Assembly (NCBI GenBank): GCA_963701265.1
Contig: OY969581.1
Location: forward strand, 2,356,001-2,420,000
Source of the DNA: VRUE01 sp963701265
GTDB lineage: Bacteria; Actinomycetota; Thermoleophilia; Solirubrobacterales; 70-9
DNA length: 64,000 nt
Direction of reading: 5' to 3'
Shown in pieces: positions 6,736 through 14,954 of this stretch (positions are counted from its first letter, which is position 1; each line of letters starts with the position of its first letter). A program made the translations under genes and the position numbers. Under the pieces are notes generated by a model. That model was given only the letters and a program-made list of their open reading frames with translations. It was not told where the DNA came from and searched no databases.

Positions 6736-8436
6736 GGGAACGACCTCGAACTGGGCCATCAGGCCGTGGTCCTCGTGGTCGAGCATGTGGCAGTGGATGA
6801 CGAACTTGCCGGTGTAGTCGGCGAAGTAGCCGGCGACGAGGATGCGTTCGTGGGGGTAGAGCAGGAAGGAGTCCTTGAGGCAGTCTTCCCAGGGCGGTGG
6901 CTTGCGGCCGTTGCGGGCGAGCAGGTACCAGTCGGTCAGGTGCATGTGCATCACGTGGGCGACGTTGGTGCGGTTGACGATCTCCCAGGTCTCGACCGAG
7001 TCCAGCTTCGGGCGGGCGTCGGCACGAGCCGGGTTGAAGGTGCGGCCGTTGAGCAGCCAGGTGGTTTTGAAGACGCCGCCGACCGTGATCTCCCAGGTTC
7101 GGTCCGGCTTGCGTGAAGCCCGCTTGGTCCAGGCCGGCAGCGGGCGCAGCTTGCGCGGCACCCGCGTGCGGTCGGGCAGGTGTGCCGAGTCGACCCGGAA
7201 CTGCATCAGCGCGCCGACGTAGGTGCGGGCGCCGAGCGGGTTCCTGGCCCCGTGGCGGGGCCCGCTGCGCAGCTCGACGTTCTCCCCCGCCGCCGAGCCG
7301 AAGTCGACAACGAGCTCGGCCCTCTCGCCCGGCGCGATCATCACCTCGCTGCGCCGCACCGGCCGCGGCATCAAGCCACTGTCGGTGCCGATCTGGACCA
7401 GTGGCGCGCCGTTGGAGAGGTAGAGGTTGTAGGAGCGGAACTGCGAGGCGTTGAGGATGCGCAGCCGGTAACGCCGGGCGCTGACCCGGTGGTGGGGCAT
7501 GTGGGCACCGTTGACGAGGACCACGTGGCCGTCGATCCCGTCGGCCGGCGGGCGCCGGTTGGTGAAGGGGTTGGTCAGCTGGTTGTGGCGATCGAAGGAG
7601 CGGTCGACGATCATCAGCGGCAGATCGCGCTCGCCGCTCGGCAGCGGCAGCCCCGCCTCGAACTCGTCGTCAACGATCCACATCCCGGCAAGGCCGCGCC
7701 AGACGTTGCGGGCGGTGTGGTCAAGGCGGTGGTCGTGGTACCACTGGAAGGCGGCGCGCTCGGGCCGACCGCCCTCGACCAAGTCGTAGACGTAGGTCCG
7801 CCTCCCCCCCGGCTCGATCAGGACGTCGTTGCCGGACTGCCGTGGCGAGAGGCCGAGCGGAATGTCGCAGTAGAACGAAGCGGCATGCGACGCCGTCAGG
7901 CCGCCAGGCTGGCCGTCGAACTGGGTGCGGTTGTGACCGCCGTGCAGGTGCACCGTCAGCTCGCCGGCCGAGCCCGGGAGCTCGTGCAGGAAGGTGACCG
8001 AGGTGCGCTCGCCCGCCGGGCGCCTGATCGTCGGGCCGGGGAAGCAGCCGCCGTAGGTCCACATCCGCGTCTTCTGTCCGGGCATCACCTGGACCTCGGC
8101 CTCGCGAATTGGAATCGTCAGCTCGGCGCCGCTGAGCTCGCGCGGAATCGGCAACGGCAGGCGGAAGGGCGCGGCGCCGTGCGGGCGCGGCGCGGACTCC
8201 TCCCCGCCGGGAATGAGGGAACCCGGGCGCAGGCCGATCGGCAGTGCCGTGGCCAGTGCCCCGCTACCCAGGGCGCCGAGAAAAGCTCGGCGCCCCAGGC
8301 GCGGTGAATCTGAGTCGGACCCAGCCGTGCTGCTAGCTGGTCGGCGCTGGTGTGGGCGCGGGCAGCACTTCAGTCGAGCCCTGCATCCACGGATGGATGG
8401 CGCAGAGGAAGTAGAGCCTCGTGCCGGCGGCGGCAC
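6733..8436 (-). CDS. Multicopper oxidase (CotA/bilirubin oxidase-like), Tat-exported
   Basis: Oxidises phenolic or metal substrates and reduces oxygen to water. All four copper-binding signatures are present in order: HLHGGH, WYHDH, HVMHMH and HCHMLDHEDHGLM. A twin-arginine signal (GRRAFLGALGSGALATALPIG) implies export of the folded protein. The start is uncertain. The only canonical start in frame before the Tat motif is an ATG at 8436, 104 nt inside the upstream cupredoxin gene, giving an odd 47-residue n-region. A non-canonical CTG or a frameshift joining the two genes is possible. It is the second gene of an operon with the cupredoxin, its plausible electron donor or acceptor. Confidence 0.92.
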   Translation of the reverse strand: MPPPARGSTSSAPSIRGCRARLKCCPRPHQRRPASSTAGSDSDSPRLGRRAFLGALGSGALATALPIGLRPGSLIPGGEESAPRPHGAAPFRLPLPIPRELSGAELTIPIREAEVQVMPGQKTRMWTYGGCFPGPTIRRPAGERTSVTFLHELPGSAGELTVHLHGGHNRTQFDGQPGGLTASHAASFYCDIPLGLSPRQSGNDVLIEPGGRRTYVYDLVEGGRPERAAFQWYHDHRLDHTARNVWRGLAGMWIVDDEFEAGLPLPSGERDLPLMIVDRSFDRHNQLTNPFTNRRPPADGIDGHVVLVNGAHMPHHRVSARRYRLRILNASQFRSYNLYLSNGAPLVQIGTDSGLMPRPVRRSEVMIAPGERAELVVDFGSAAGENVELRSGPRHGARNPLGARTYVGALMQFRVDSAHLPDRTRVPRKLRPLPAWTKRASRKPDRTWEITVGGVFKTTWLLNGRTFNPARADARPKLDSVETWEIVNRTNVAHVMHMHLTDWYLLARNGRKPPPWEDCLKDSFLLYPHERILVAGYFADYTGKFVIHCHMLDHEDHGLMAQFEVVP

Positions 8437-8920
8437 TCACTTTCTGCACGATCGACGTGTTCGGTTTGGAGCCCGTGAACCAGGAGTCGCCCTTCTTGGT
8501 GATGCTGCCCAGGGTGTCCCAGCCTTCGAGGCCGACCTCGACCGGGTTCACTTTCACCGGGCCGTTGCCGGTGACGCCGTGCCAGTGGGCGATCGACATG
8601 CAGATGTGTTTCGGCGTGAAGCAGGTCTGACGCGCTTTCGGCGTCTTCGGCAGCGAGCCCTTGGTGACCAGCGAGAAGGTGTGCGGGCCGACCTGTTTGG
8701 GGTTGGTCTGGTTCAGCACCTCGAGCTCTTCGCCGGCGATGATCGTCTTCGGCGCCTCGAAGCGCAGGCCGCCTTTGCCGTCCTTGATGTAGACGGTGTT
8801 GGCGCTGCCGAGGTCATCGGCGGCGGCGGCGAGGGCCGGGGTGAGTGCGAGGGCGGCGGTCAGGCCAATCGCGAGCGCGATGATCCCCTTGGTCGAGACA
8901 CGGGAAAGTCGTTGCTTCAA
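8333..8920 (-). CDS. Secreted cupredoxin-like blue copper protein
   Basis: A 195-residue secreted protein with a signal peptide (about residues 1-33, ending AALAAA). Type 1 copper ligands are visible: His in GPHTFSL and the Cys-x2-His-x2-Met set in FLCAIHPWM near the C-terminus, as in plastocyanin-like domains. A conserved-looking CFTPKHICM segment adds two more Cys, possibly a disulfide. The TTG start at 8920 is supported by AAGGAG about 6 nt upstream. The C-terminal tail is Pro/Ala/Thr-rich. It overlaps the multicopper oxidase gene, so the two probably work as an extracytoplasmic redox pair. Confidence 0.85.
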   Translation of the reverse strand: MKQRLSRVSTKGIIALAIGLTAALALTPALAAAADDLGSANTVYIKDGKGGLRFEAPKTIIAGEELEVLNQTNPKQVGPHTFSLVTKGSLPKTPKARQTCFTPKHICMSIAHWHGVTGNGPVKVNPVEVGLEGWDTLGSITKKGDSWFTGSKPNTSIVQKVSAAAGTRLYFLCAIHPWMQGSTEVLPAPTPAPTS

Positions 8921-8985
8921 CTTGCTCTCCTTCTGGCGCCATCCCAGCGCCCCTGGACAAATGGACGAAGCAATCTAACTGGGAG

Positions 8986-10596
8986 ATGCCCAGCAATCAA
9001 GCCGATCGGAGCAGCCAAATCAGCGAACATGCGGATGTGGGCGAGCGGGACGACCTGGCAGAGCTTCTGGCGCGGCGGGCGCTCACCGAGGATGCGGCGC
9101 GCGTAGACGCGATCGAGCGCCGTCACGCCAAGGGTGGCCGCAGCGCCCGCGAGAACATCGAGGACCTGGTCGATCCGGGCTCCTTCGTCGAGTACGGGCG
9201 CTTCGCGATCGCCGCCCAGCGCGGCCGCCGCGAGCTCGACGACCTGATCGCCAACACCCCCGCCGACGGGCTGCTCGCCGGCACCGCTCGGATCAACGGC
9301 GAGAGCTTCGGCGAGCGGGCCGCCTGCGCGGTCCTCTCCTACGACTACACCGTGCTCGCCGGCACCCAGGGCGCCCTCGGTCACCGCAAGAAGGACCGCC
9401 TCTTCGAGCTGATCGAGCGGATGCGCCTGCCAACCGTCTTCTTCGCCGAGGGTGGCGGTGGCCGGCCCGGAGACACCGACTACCCCGTCGTCTCGGCGCT
9501 CGACACCCGGGCCTTCGCGCTCTGGGCCGGCCTCTCCGGCCTGGTGCCGAGGATCGCCGTCGTCGCCGGCCGCTGCTTCGCCGGCAACGCCGTGATCGCC
9601 GGCTGCGCCGACCTGATCGTCGCCACCGAGAACATCTCGCTCGGCATGGGTGGGCCGGCGATGATCGAGGGTGGCGGGCTGGGCAAGGTCGACCCGGACG
9701 AGGTGGGACCGATCGAGATGCAGGCGGCGAACGGGGTCGTCGACCTGGTCGTCGCCGACGAGGCCGCGGCGACGGCGGCGACCAAGCGCCTGCTCGGCTA
9801 CTTCCAGGGCGCCCTCCCCCCTGGCGAGGCACCCGATCAGGAGGCCCTGCGCGACGCCGTCCCCGAGCGCCAGCGCCGCGCCTACTCGGTGCAGCCGATC
9901 ATCGAGACGCTCGCCGACCCCGACTCGGCGACCTTCCTGCGCGAGCGCTTTGCCCCCGAGATGGTGACCGCGCTGATCCGCATCGAGGGCCGGCCGCTGG
10001 GCGTGATCGCCAACGACACCCGGCACGTCGCCGGCGCGATCACCAGCGACGCGGCCGACAAGGCAGCACGCTTCCTGCAGCTCTGCGATGCCTTCGACCT
10101 GCCGGTCCTCTCGCTGGTCGATACGCCCGGGATGATGGTCGGGCCGCAAGCCGAGGCGACCGGCCTCGTCCGCCACGCCTCCCGCCTATTGCTCGCCGGC
10201 GCGGCGCTGCGCACACCGCTGATCGCCGTCATCCTGCGCCGCGGCTACGGGCTCGGCGCCCAGGCGATGACCGGCGGCAGCATGCACGAGCCGCTGCTGA
10301 CCCTGGCCTGGCCCTCGGCCCACCTTGGCCCGATGGGCCTCGAGGGCGCCGTGCGCCTCGCCCTGCGCAAGGAGCTGGAGGCGATCGCCGACGAGGAGGA
10401 GCGCGAGCAGCGCGTCCGCGACCTCACCGCCGTCGCCGAAGACAACGCCAAAGCTCTCAACGCCGCCGCCCTCTTCGAGATCGACGACGTGATCGACCCG
10501 GCCGAGACCCGCTCGCTGATCGCCTCGACGCTCGCCGCCGCTCAGCCGCGCGAGGCCGAGCGGGGCGATCGCCGGCGTTTCATCGACGCTTGGTAG
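8986..10596 (+). CDS. Acyl-CoA carboxylase carboxyltransferase (beta) subunit
   Basis: Transfers carboxyl from carboxybiotin to an acyl-CoA (acetyl-, propionyl- or longer). The 536-residue protein has the two crotonase-like halves of the family: ERRHAKGGRSARENIEDLVDPGSF near the N-terminus, the oxyanion glycines around FFAEGGGGRPGD and GRCFAGNAV, and the C-terminal LVDTPGMMVG and GYGLGAQAMTGGS segments. Length and motifs resemble PccB/AccD-type subunits. No biotin carboxylase alpha subunit is next to it, so it must pair with one encoded elsewhere. It is divergent from the cupredoxin operon. Confidence 0.93.
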   Translation: MPSNQADRSSQISEHADVGERDDLAELLARRALTEDAARVDAIERRHAKGGRSARENIEDLVDPGSFVEYGRFAIAAQRGRRELDDLIANTPADGLLAGTARINGESFGERAACAVLSYDYTVLAGTQGALGHRKKDRLFELIERMRLPTVFFAEGGGGRPGDTDYPVVSALDTRAFALWAGLSGLVPRIAVVAGRCFAGNAVIAGCADLIVATENISLGMGGPAMIEGGGLGKVDPDEVGPIEMQAANGVVDLVVADEAAATAATKRLLGYFQGALPPGEAPDQEALRDAVPERQRRAYSVQPIIETLADPDSATFLRERFAPEMVTALIRIEGRPLGVIANDTRHVAGAITSDAADKAARFLQLCDAFDLPVLSLVDTPGMMVGPQAEATGLVRHASRLLLAGAALRTPLIAVILRRGYGLGAQAMTGGSMHEPLLTLAWPSAHLGPMGLEGAVRLALRKELEAIADEEEREQRVRDLTAVAEDNAKALNAAALFEIDDVIDPAETRSLIASTLAAAQPREAERGDRRRFIDAW

Positions 10597-10599
10597 TAG

Positions 10600-10833
10600 T
10601 CAGGCGGCGAGGCGGCTGCGCAGCAGGGACTTGCCCTGTTCGGCGCCCTTGCGACTCGTTTCCTGGGCACGACGGAAAAGCGCGGCCAGCTCGGCGTCGC
10701 CCTCGCGATCGGCGTCCTCGATGTAGGTCTCGAGTCGCAGCACGTTGCTGAGGCACTGCTCGACGAACCAGATGACGTTGTACTCCTTGTCCATCGTGCC
10801 GGTGATCTCTCCGGCCTCCTGCAAGATCGCCAT
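10600..10833 (-). CDS. Hypothetical helical protein downstream of a ferritin-like gene
   Basis: A 77-residue all-helical protein beginning MAILQEAGEITGTMDKEYNVIWFVEQCLSNVLRLETYIEDADREGDAELAALF in character, with two long helices and an acidic/basic pattern typical of a small bundle. The ATG at 10833 is chosen because GGAGGAG sits just upstream. It follows the ferritin-like gene by 68 bp on the same strand, so it may be a co-transcribed partner. It has single Glu residues but no clear ExxH di-iron motif. I recognise no named family with confidence. Confidence 0.7.
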   Translation of the reverse strand: MAILQEAGEITGTMDKEYNVIWFVEQCLSNVLRLETYIEDADREGDAELAALFRRAQETSRKGAEQGKSLLRSRLAA

Positions 10834-10901
10834 GTCTCCTCCTCGAGTGGTTTGGTCGGTCCCCACGGCTACCCGCTGGGCAGCGGCCAAACCTGCCCGG
10901 C

Positions 10902-11414
10902 TCAGGCCAGTCCCTCGATCTCGTACTCGCGCAGGAAGCCCTCGAAGAGGCGGCGGTGCGCCTGCTCGTCGTGGAGGATGTCGATCACCATGTCCTGGGT
11001 GACCGGGTCAACCTGGTCGGTCTCCTCGACGATCCGCGTGTAGTGCTCGATCGCGCCGGTCTCGGCTTTGATCACACCGCGGATGATGTGGACGACGTCG
11101 GTCTGCTCATCGCCGGGCTGCAGGAACGACTGCTCGGCGGCAAAGGCCTGCGAGCCGGGAACGACCCCGTAGAGCTCCTTGATCCGCTTGGCGAATAGCC
11201 GGGCGTGGCCGAGCTCCTCTTCGACGTCGGTCTCGAGCGACTGCTTGATCTCCTGCGCGCGCACGCCGTCGAGGTTGGTCGAGGCGGCGAGGTAGCTCAT
11301 CACCGTCTCGATCTCCATCCAGTAAGCCTTGCTCAGCAGCTCGACCACATGCTGGCGCTTCTCCGCGTTGACGCCGTCGAAGATGCCCTTGCTGGGACTG
11401 GTGCTGGACTCCAT
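10902..11414 (-). CDS. Ferritin-like di-iron protein (bacterioferritin/Dps-type)
   Basis: A 170-residue four-helix-bundle protein. Di-iron ligands are visible: EIETVMSYL in helix A, EEELGHARLF (E-x2-H) in helix B, IKAETGAIEHY in helix C and HDEQAHRRLF (E-x2-H) in helix D. This is the ferroxidase pattern of ferritin-like proteins, so it probably oxidises and stores iron or scavenges peroxide. An SD-like GAGGAG lies upstream of the ATG. Downstream is a small helical protein on the same strand; the STAS gene upstream is divergent. Confidence 0.88.
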   Translation of the reverse strand: MESSTSPSKGIFDGVNAEKRQHVVELLSKAYWMEIETVMSYLAASTNLDGVRAQEIKQSLETDVEEELGHARLFAKRIKELYGVVPGSQAFAAEQSFLQPGDEQTDVVHIIRGVIKAETGAIEHYTRIVEETDQVDPVTQDMVIDILHDEQAHRRLFEGFLREYEIEGLA

Positions 11415-11530
11415 CTTTGCCTCGCTCCTCGTTCGGTTGCAGGTGTGCTTTCGCTACCCTGAGCGGGGCAGCTGCAATCGCGCTTGGCGTAAGCTGAAGC
11501 GGAGAAGTACGCTCCACCGGGAGGGACCAA

Positions 11531-11872
11531 ATGCCCAGCGAGCAACGTGAAATCGCCGACGGAACCCTGGTCGTTCGCAGTCAGGAGAACGGCGAGAGTC
11601 GCGTGATCGCCTTTGCCGGCGAGCTCGACCTGGCCAACGCTGGAACCGCCGAGAGCGCGCTGGAGAATTCGCTCGTGGACTCCACCCCGGTGATCGTCGA
11701 CATGCGCGAGCTCGAGTTCATCGACTCGACCGGCATCGCCCTGCTCGTCTCCACCCTGAGCCGCAACAAAGGCGAGACCAAGGTCAGCTTCATCCCCAGC
11801 GACTTCCCCGCCGTAACCCGGGTGCTCGAGCTGACCGGGCTCGCCGAGCGCCTGCCGCTGGCCGAGGCCTAG
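11531..11872 (+). CDS. STAS-domain anti-sigma factor antagonist
   Basis: A 113-residue single STAS domain of the SpoIIAA/RsbV type. The characteristic phospho-acceptor segment reads VIVDMRELEFIDSTGIALLVS, with the conserved Ser in DSTGI. Such proteins bind an anti-sigma kinase when unphosphorylated and so release a stress sigma factor. No kinase or sigma gene is adjacent, so the partner is unknown. The ATG at 11531 follows GGGAGG by 6 nt. It is transcribed towards the ABC permease gene, from which it is only 7 bp away. Confidence 0.93.
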   Translation: MPSEQREIADGTLVVRSQENGESRVIAFAGELDLANAGTAESALENSLVDSTPVIVDMRELEFIDSTGIALLVSTLSRNKGETKVSFIPSDFPAVTRVLELTGLAERLPLAEA

Positions 11873-11879
11873 ACCCTCC

Positions 11880-12647
11880 TTAATCGCGCAGGCGATAGCC
11901 CTGCGAGAAGAGACGCAGGTTGAGCGCGAAGAGGGCGGCGGTCGCTGCGGTGAGCGCCAGCAGCGAGAGCGGGATGCTGACTTCGCTGAAGCCGACGAAG
12001 CCGTAGCGGACCAGGTTGATCATGTAGTAGATCGGGTTGAAGTGGGTCAGCGTCTCGAACGGCTGCGGCAGCAGCGTCGCCGAGTAGAAGACACCGCCGA
12101 GGAAGATCAGCGGCGTCAAGACGAAGGTCTGGACGAAGGCGACGTCGTCGAACTGCTCCGCCCGCACCCCGGTCAGGACCCCGAGCTGGGAGAAGAAGAA
12201 GCCGACCAGGAACAGCGATGGGACCAGGACCAGGATGTGGTCGACGGGCAGGTCGACCAGCAGCGAGGCGGCGATGAAGGTCAGCCCGGCGACGATCAGG
12301 CCGCGCATGAAGCCGCCGAAGGTGAAGGCGAGCAGCAGCTCCAGCGGCGAGGCGGGCGAGGAGAGCTGGTCCTGGATCGCGCCCTGGAACTTCTGCTGCA
12401 GGATCGAGGAGGAGTTGTTGGCGAAGGCGTTGATCGCGAACGACATCATGATCAGGCCGGGGATGACAAAGACGACGTAATCGATCCCGTGCAGCTGTTT
12501 GATCCGCGAGCCCAGGGCGGCGCCGAAGACCGAGATGTAGAGGAAGGTTTCCAGCAGCGGCGCGCCCAGCGTCTGCTTCTTGATCTTCATGAAGCGGTTG
12601 ACCTCGCGGCGCCAGAGCGTCGCGAAGCGGATCTGCGCGGCGCTCAC
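11880..12647 (-). CDS. ABC-2 type exporter permease (DrrB-like)
   Basis: A 255-residue membrane protein with six predicted helices and the ABC-2 layout: a cytoplasmic N-terminal amphipathic segment (RREVNRFMKIKKQT), helices from about residue 33, and the conserved TPLIFLGGVFYSATLLP and FNPIYYMINLVRY motifs near the C-terminus. It starts with GTG at 12647, overlapping the ATPase stop by 4 nt (GTGA), so the two are translationally coupled. Together they form a DrrAB-like exporter for a lipid, antibiotic or polysaccharide. The substrate cannot be told from sequence. Confidence 0.93.
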   Translation of the reverse strand: MSAAQIRFATLWRREVNRFMKIKKQTLGAPLLETFLYISVFGAALGSRIKQLHGIDYVVFVIPGLIMMSFAINAFANNSSSILQQKFQGAIQDQLSSPASPLELLLAFTFGGFMRGLIVAGLTFIAASLLVDLPVDHILVLVPSLFLVGFFFSQLGVLTGVRAEQFDDVAFVQTFVLTPLIFLGGVFYSATLLPQPFETLTHFNPIYYMINLVRYGFVGFSEVSIPLSLLALTAATAALFALNLRLFSQGYRLRD

Positions 12648-13414
12648 GGAGCAGCTACCTCGGCGTGGGAGCGGGAGAGCTCTTTGCGGCCGACGAGGGC
12701 GAGGTAGGCGTCCTCGAGGCTGTCGACGCCGAAGCGGGCGGCGAGCTCTGAGCTGGTACCGCGGCCGACGATCTGTCCTTCGTTGATGAAGGCGATCCGG
12801 TCGCAGAGCTGTTCGGCCTCCTCGAGGTAGTGCGTGGTCAGCAGGATCGAGGTCCCCTCCTGGTTGATCCGCTGCACGTAGTGCCAGAGCTCGAGCCGCA
12901 GCTCGACGTCGACCCCGGCGGTGGGCTCGTCGAGGATCAGCAGCCGCGGCCGGTGCATCATCGCCCGGGCCAGGATCAGCCGCCGCTTCATCCCGCCCGA
13001 CAGCGTGCGCGTGCGTTCGTCGCGCTTCTCGGTCAGCGAGAAAGTCTCGAGCAGCTCGTCGGTGCGCCGGCGCCGCTCGCGCTTGGGCATGCCGAAGTAG
13101 CCGGCGTGGTAGTCGAGCGTCTCGGCGACGGTGAGGAACCAGTCGAGGTTGGGCTCCTGCGGCGCCAGCCCGACCGCTTGGCGGGCCTCGCCGTAGTCGC
13201 CGGTGGCGTCGTGGCCGAAGACGTGGATCGAGCCTCCGGTCGGCTGCGCCAGCCCGGTCGTGCAGTGGATCAGCGTCGACTTGCCCGCCCCGTTGGGACC
13301 GAGCAGGCCGAACAGCTCGCCCTGCTCGATCTGCAGCGAGACACCGCGCAGCGCCTCCACCCCGGTGGGGTAGCGCTTCGCCAGATCCTCGATCTTCAGG
13401 GCCGCCTCAGGCAC
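12644..13414 (-). CDS. ABC exporter ATP-binding protein (DrrA-like)
   Basis: A 256-residue ATPase with Walker A GPNGAGKST, signature LSGGMKRRL, Walker B LLILDEPTAGVD and the switch His in LLTTHYLEEAEQLCDR. The C-terminal extension after residue 215 resembles that of DrrA/NodI-type exporters, which regulates the ATPase. The GTG start at 13414 lies 7 nt after TAGGTT (13422-13427), suggesting a leaderless operon promoter. It is first in a two-gene operon with the permease. Confidence 0.95.
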   Translation of the reverse strand: MPEAALKIEDLAKRYPTGVEALRGVSLQIEQGELFGLLGPNGAGKSTLIHCTTGLAQPTGGSIHVFGHDATGDYGEARQAVGLAPQEPNLDWFLTVAETLDYHAGYFGMPKRERRRRTDELLETFSLTEKRDERTRTLSGGMKRRLILARAMMHRPRLLILDEPTAGVDVELRLELWHYVQRINQEGTSILLTTHYLEEAEQLCDRIAFINEGQIVGRGTSSELAARFGVDSLEDAYLALVGRKELSRSHAEVAAP

Positions 13415-13445
13415 GGCGTCAAACCTAGAGGACGACCGCTTCCGG

Positions 13446-14294
13446 CTAGCGGGCCGCCCGATCGAGTTCGCGGTTCATCACCCGCATGACCAGCGTGTAA
13501 GGAGGGGAGAACTTGCGCTGGAGCCAGTGCAGGAAGCGGCCATCGGGAGAGGTGAAGACCATGTAGCGGTTCTTCTCGACCGCCTCGATGATCTTCTCGG
13601 CGACGCTCTCGGGAGTGACGGCGCGGCGCTCGAAGAGCGCGATCAGCTTGCGCATTTTCGGGTTGTCGCGGTCGACCCCGACAATGTCGACGGTGCCGAC
13701 CAGCGGCGTCTTGACGGCACCCGGGCAGACCAGGCTGACGCCGATGCGGTTCTTGCGCAAATCGAAGCGCAGCACCTCGGAGACGCCGCGCAGGCCGAAC
13801 TTGGCGGCGCTGTAGGGAGCGTGCCAGGGCAGTCCGAAGAGCCCCGCTACCGAGGAGACGTTGACGACGTGACCGCCGCGGCGGGCCTCGATCATCGGCG
13901 GCACGAAGCACTCGAGCACGCTGATCGGCCCCATCAGGTCAATGTCGATCGTGCGCCGCCAGTGCTCGTGTTCGAGCTGCTCGATTTTGCCCCAGGTCGA
14001 GATCCCGGCGATGTTCATCACCACGTCCATACTGGAAGCGATCGCGTGCACTTCCGCGGCGAAGGCGACCACCGCGTCGTGATCGACGAGGTCGACCGCG
14101 GCAAAATGCGACACGGTCCCCCCCGCGTCGCGGATCTCGGCGGCGACCTGTTCGAGTCCCTCGCCGTTGCGGTCGGTGAGAAAGAGCTCGGCGCCGCGAT
14201 CAGCGGCGGCTATCGCCGTCGCGCGGCCAATGCCGCTGGCCGCCCCGGTGATCAGGCAGCGCTTGCCGCGCAGATCTCGGACGCCCAGCTTCAC
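13446..14294 (-). CDS. Short-chain dehydrogenase/reductase
   Basis: A 282-residue SDR. The NAD(P) motif is TGAASGIG (residues about 16-23), followed by NIAG, and the catalytic set is S in VNVSSVAG and YSAAK. The DR pair in LTDRNGEG suggests NAD or NADP preference cannot be settled by eye. The C-terminal 60 residues (KIIEAVEKNRYMVFTSPDGRFLHWLQRKFSPP) are those of the subgroup that includes many actinobacterial lipid or steroid dehydrogenases. It overlaps the upstream carboxymuconolactone-decarboxylase-like gene by 4 nt (ATGA), so both belong to one operon. Confidence 0.92.
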   Translation of the reverse strand: MKLGVRDLRGKRCLITGAASGIGRATAIAAADRGAELFLTDRNGEGLEQVAAEIRDAGGTVSHFAAVDLVDHDAVVAFAAEVHAIASSMDVVMNIAGISTWGKIEQLEHEHWRRTIDIDLMGPISVLECFVPPMIEARRGGHVVNVSSVAGLFGLPWHAPYSAAKFGLRGVSEVLRFDLRKNRIGVSLVCPGAVKTPLVGTVDIVGVDRDNPKMRKLIALFERRAVTPESVAEKIIEAVEKNRYMVFTSPDGRFLHWLQRKFSPPYTLVMRVMNRELDRAAR

Positions 14295-14845
14295 AGCCTT
14301 GCCTCGAAGTCCGGCTCGACCTGGAGCGAGTTGAGGGTCATCGCCAGCATCTCGTAGTGGCCGATCAGCATGCAGAGCTCGATCAGCCTCACCTCGTCGA
14401 GCTGGCGGCTCAACTGCTCCCAGAGCTCGTCGCCGATCCTGTCACCGGCGTGCAGCTCGTCGGCCGCTCGCAGCAAGAGAGCGCGGCGCTCGGACCAGCC
14501 GGCGGCATCGGAGCCCTGGCGAACGCGGGCGATCTCCTCGTCGCTGAGGCCAACGCGACGCGCCATGCGCTCGTGCTGCACCCACTCATAGGTGCTGCCG
14601 GTGTTGTGGGCGACCCGCAGAATCAGCAGCTCGGTCTCCTCACGGGGGAGCTTGCCACCGGGCATCAGGGCGCCGGCGAACCAGAGCCAGCGACGGAAGA
14701 GGCCGCGATGGCGCCCGAGCGTGGTGAAGATGTGCGGTGGCCGCCCGCGAGTGGCAATCCCGGCCAGCTTGGCGATGGCGAAGTTGACCCAGCCAAGCTG
14801 CCGTCGGTCGCCGGGTGCGATGCGGGGTCCGCTGGAGGCTGCCAT
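14291..14845 (-). CDS. Carboxymuconolactone decarboxylase/AhpD-like protein
   Basis: A 184-residue helical protein of the CMD/AhpD superfamily. The hallmark region reads REETELLILRVAHNTGSTYEWVQHERMARRVGLSDEEI, with the usual E, H and W positions. The catalytic Cys of AhpD (CxxC) is replaced: the equivalent segment is NTGSTYEW, so a peroxidase role is unlikely. I choose ATG 14845 over more upstream starts because a TACGGT box lies 10 nt before it and the upstream residues look non-coding. It is first in an operon with the SDR and may act on the same substrate class. Confidence 0.85.
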   Translation of the reverse strand: MAASSGPRIAPGDRRQLGWVNFAIAKLAGIATRGRPPHIFTTLGRHRGLFRRWLWFAGALMPGGKLPREETELLILRVAHNTGSTYEWVQHERMARRVGLSDEEIARVRQGSDAAGWSERRALLLRAADELHAGDRIGDELWEQLSRQLDEVRLIELCMLIGHYEMLAMTLNSLQVEPDFEARL

Positions 14846-14954
14846 TAGGTCCCGGACCGTACCCGAGACCGGTAACCATCCGCTCCGCTGTTCCTTTTCC
14901 CTGCCGTCTAGGGCAAATGAACAGCGGAGATGCCTGACGGCATAGGCTGCGCCC

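Noticed and set aside
8917..10176. 419-codon minus-strand frame
   Set aside because: Antisense to the carboxyltransferase gene, which has all family motifs.
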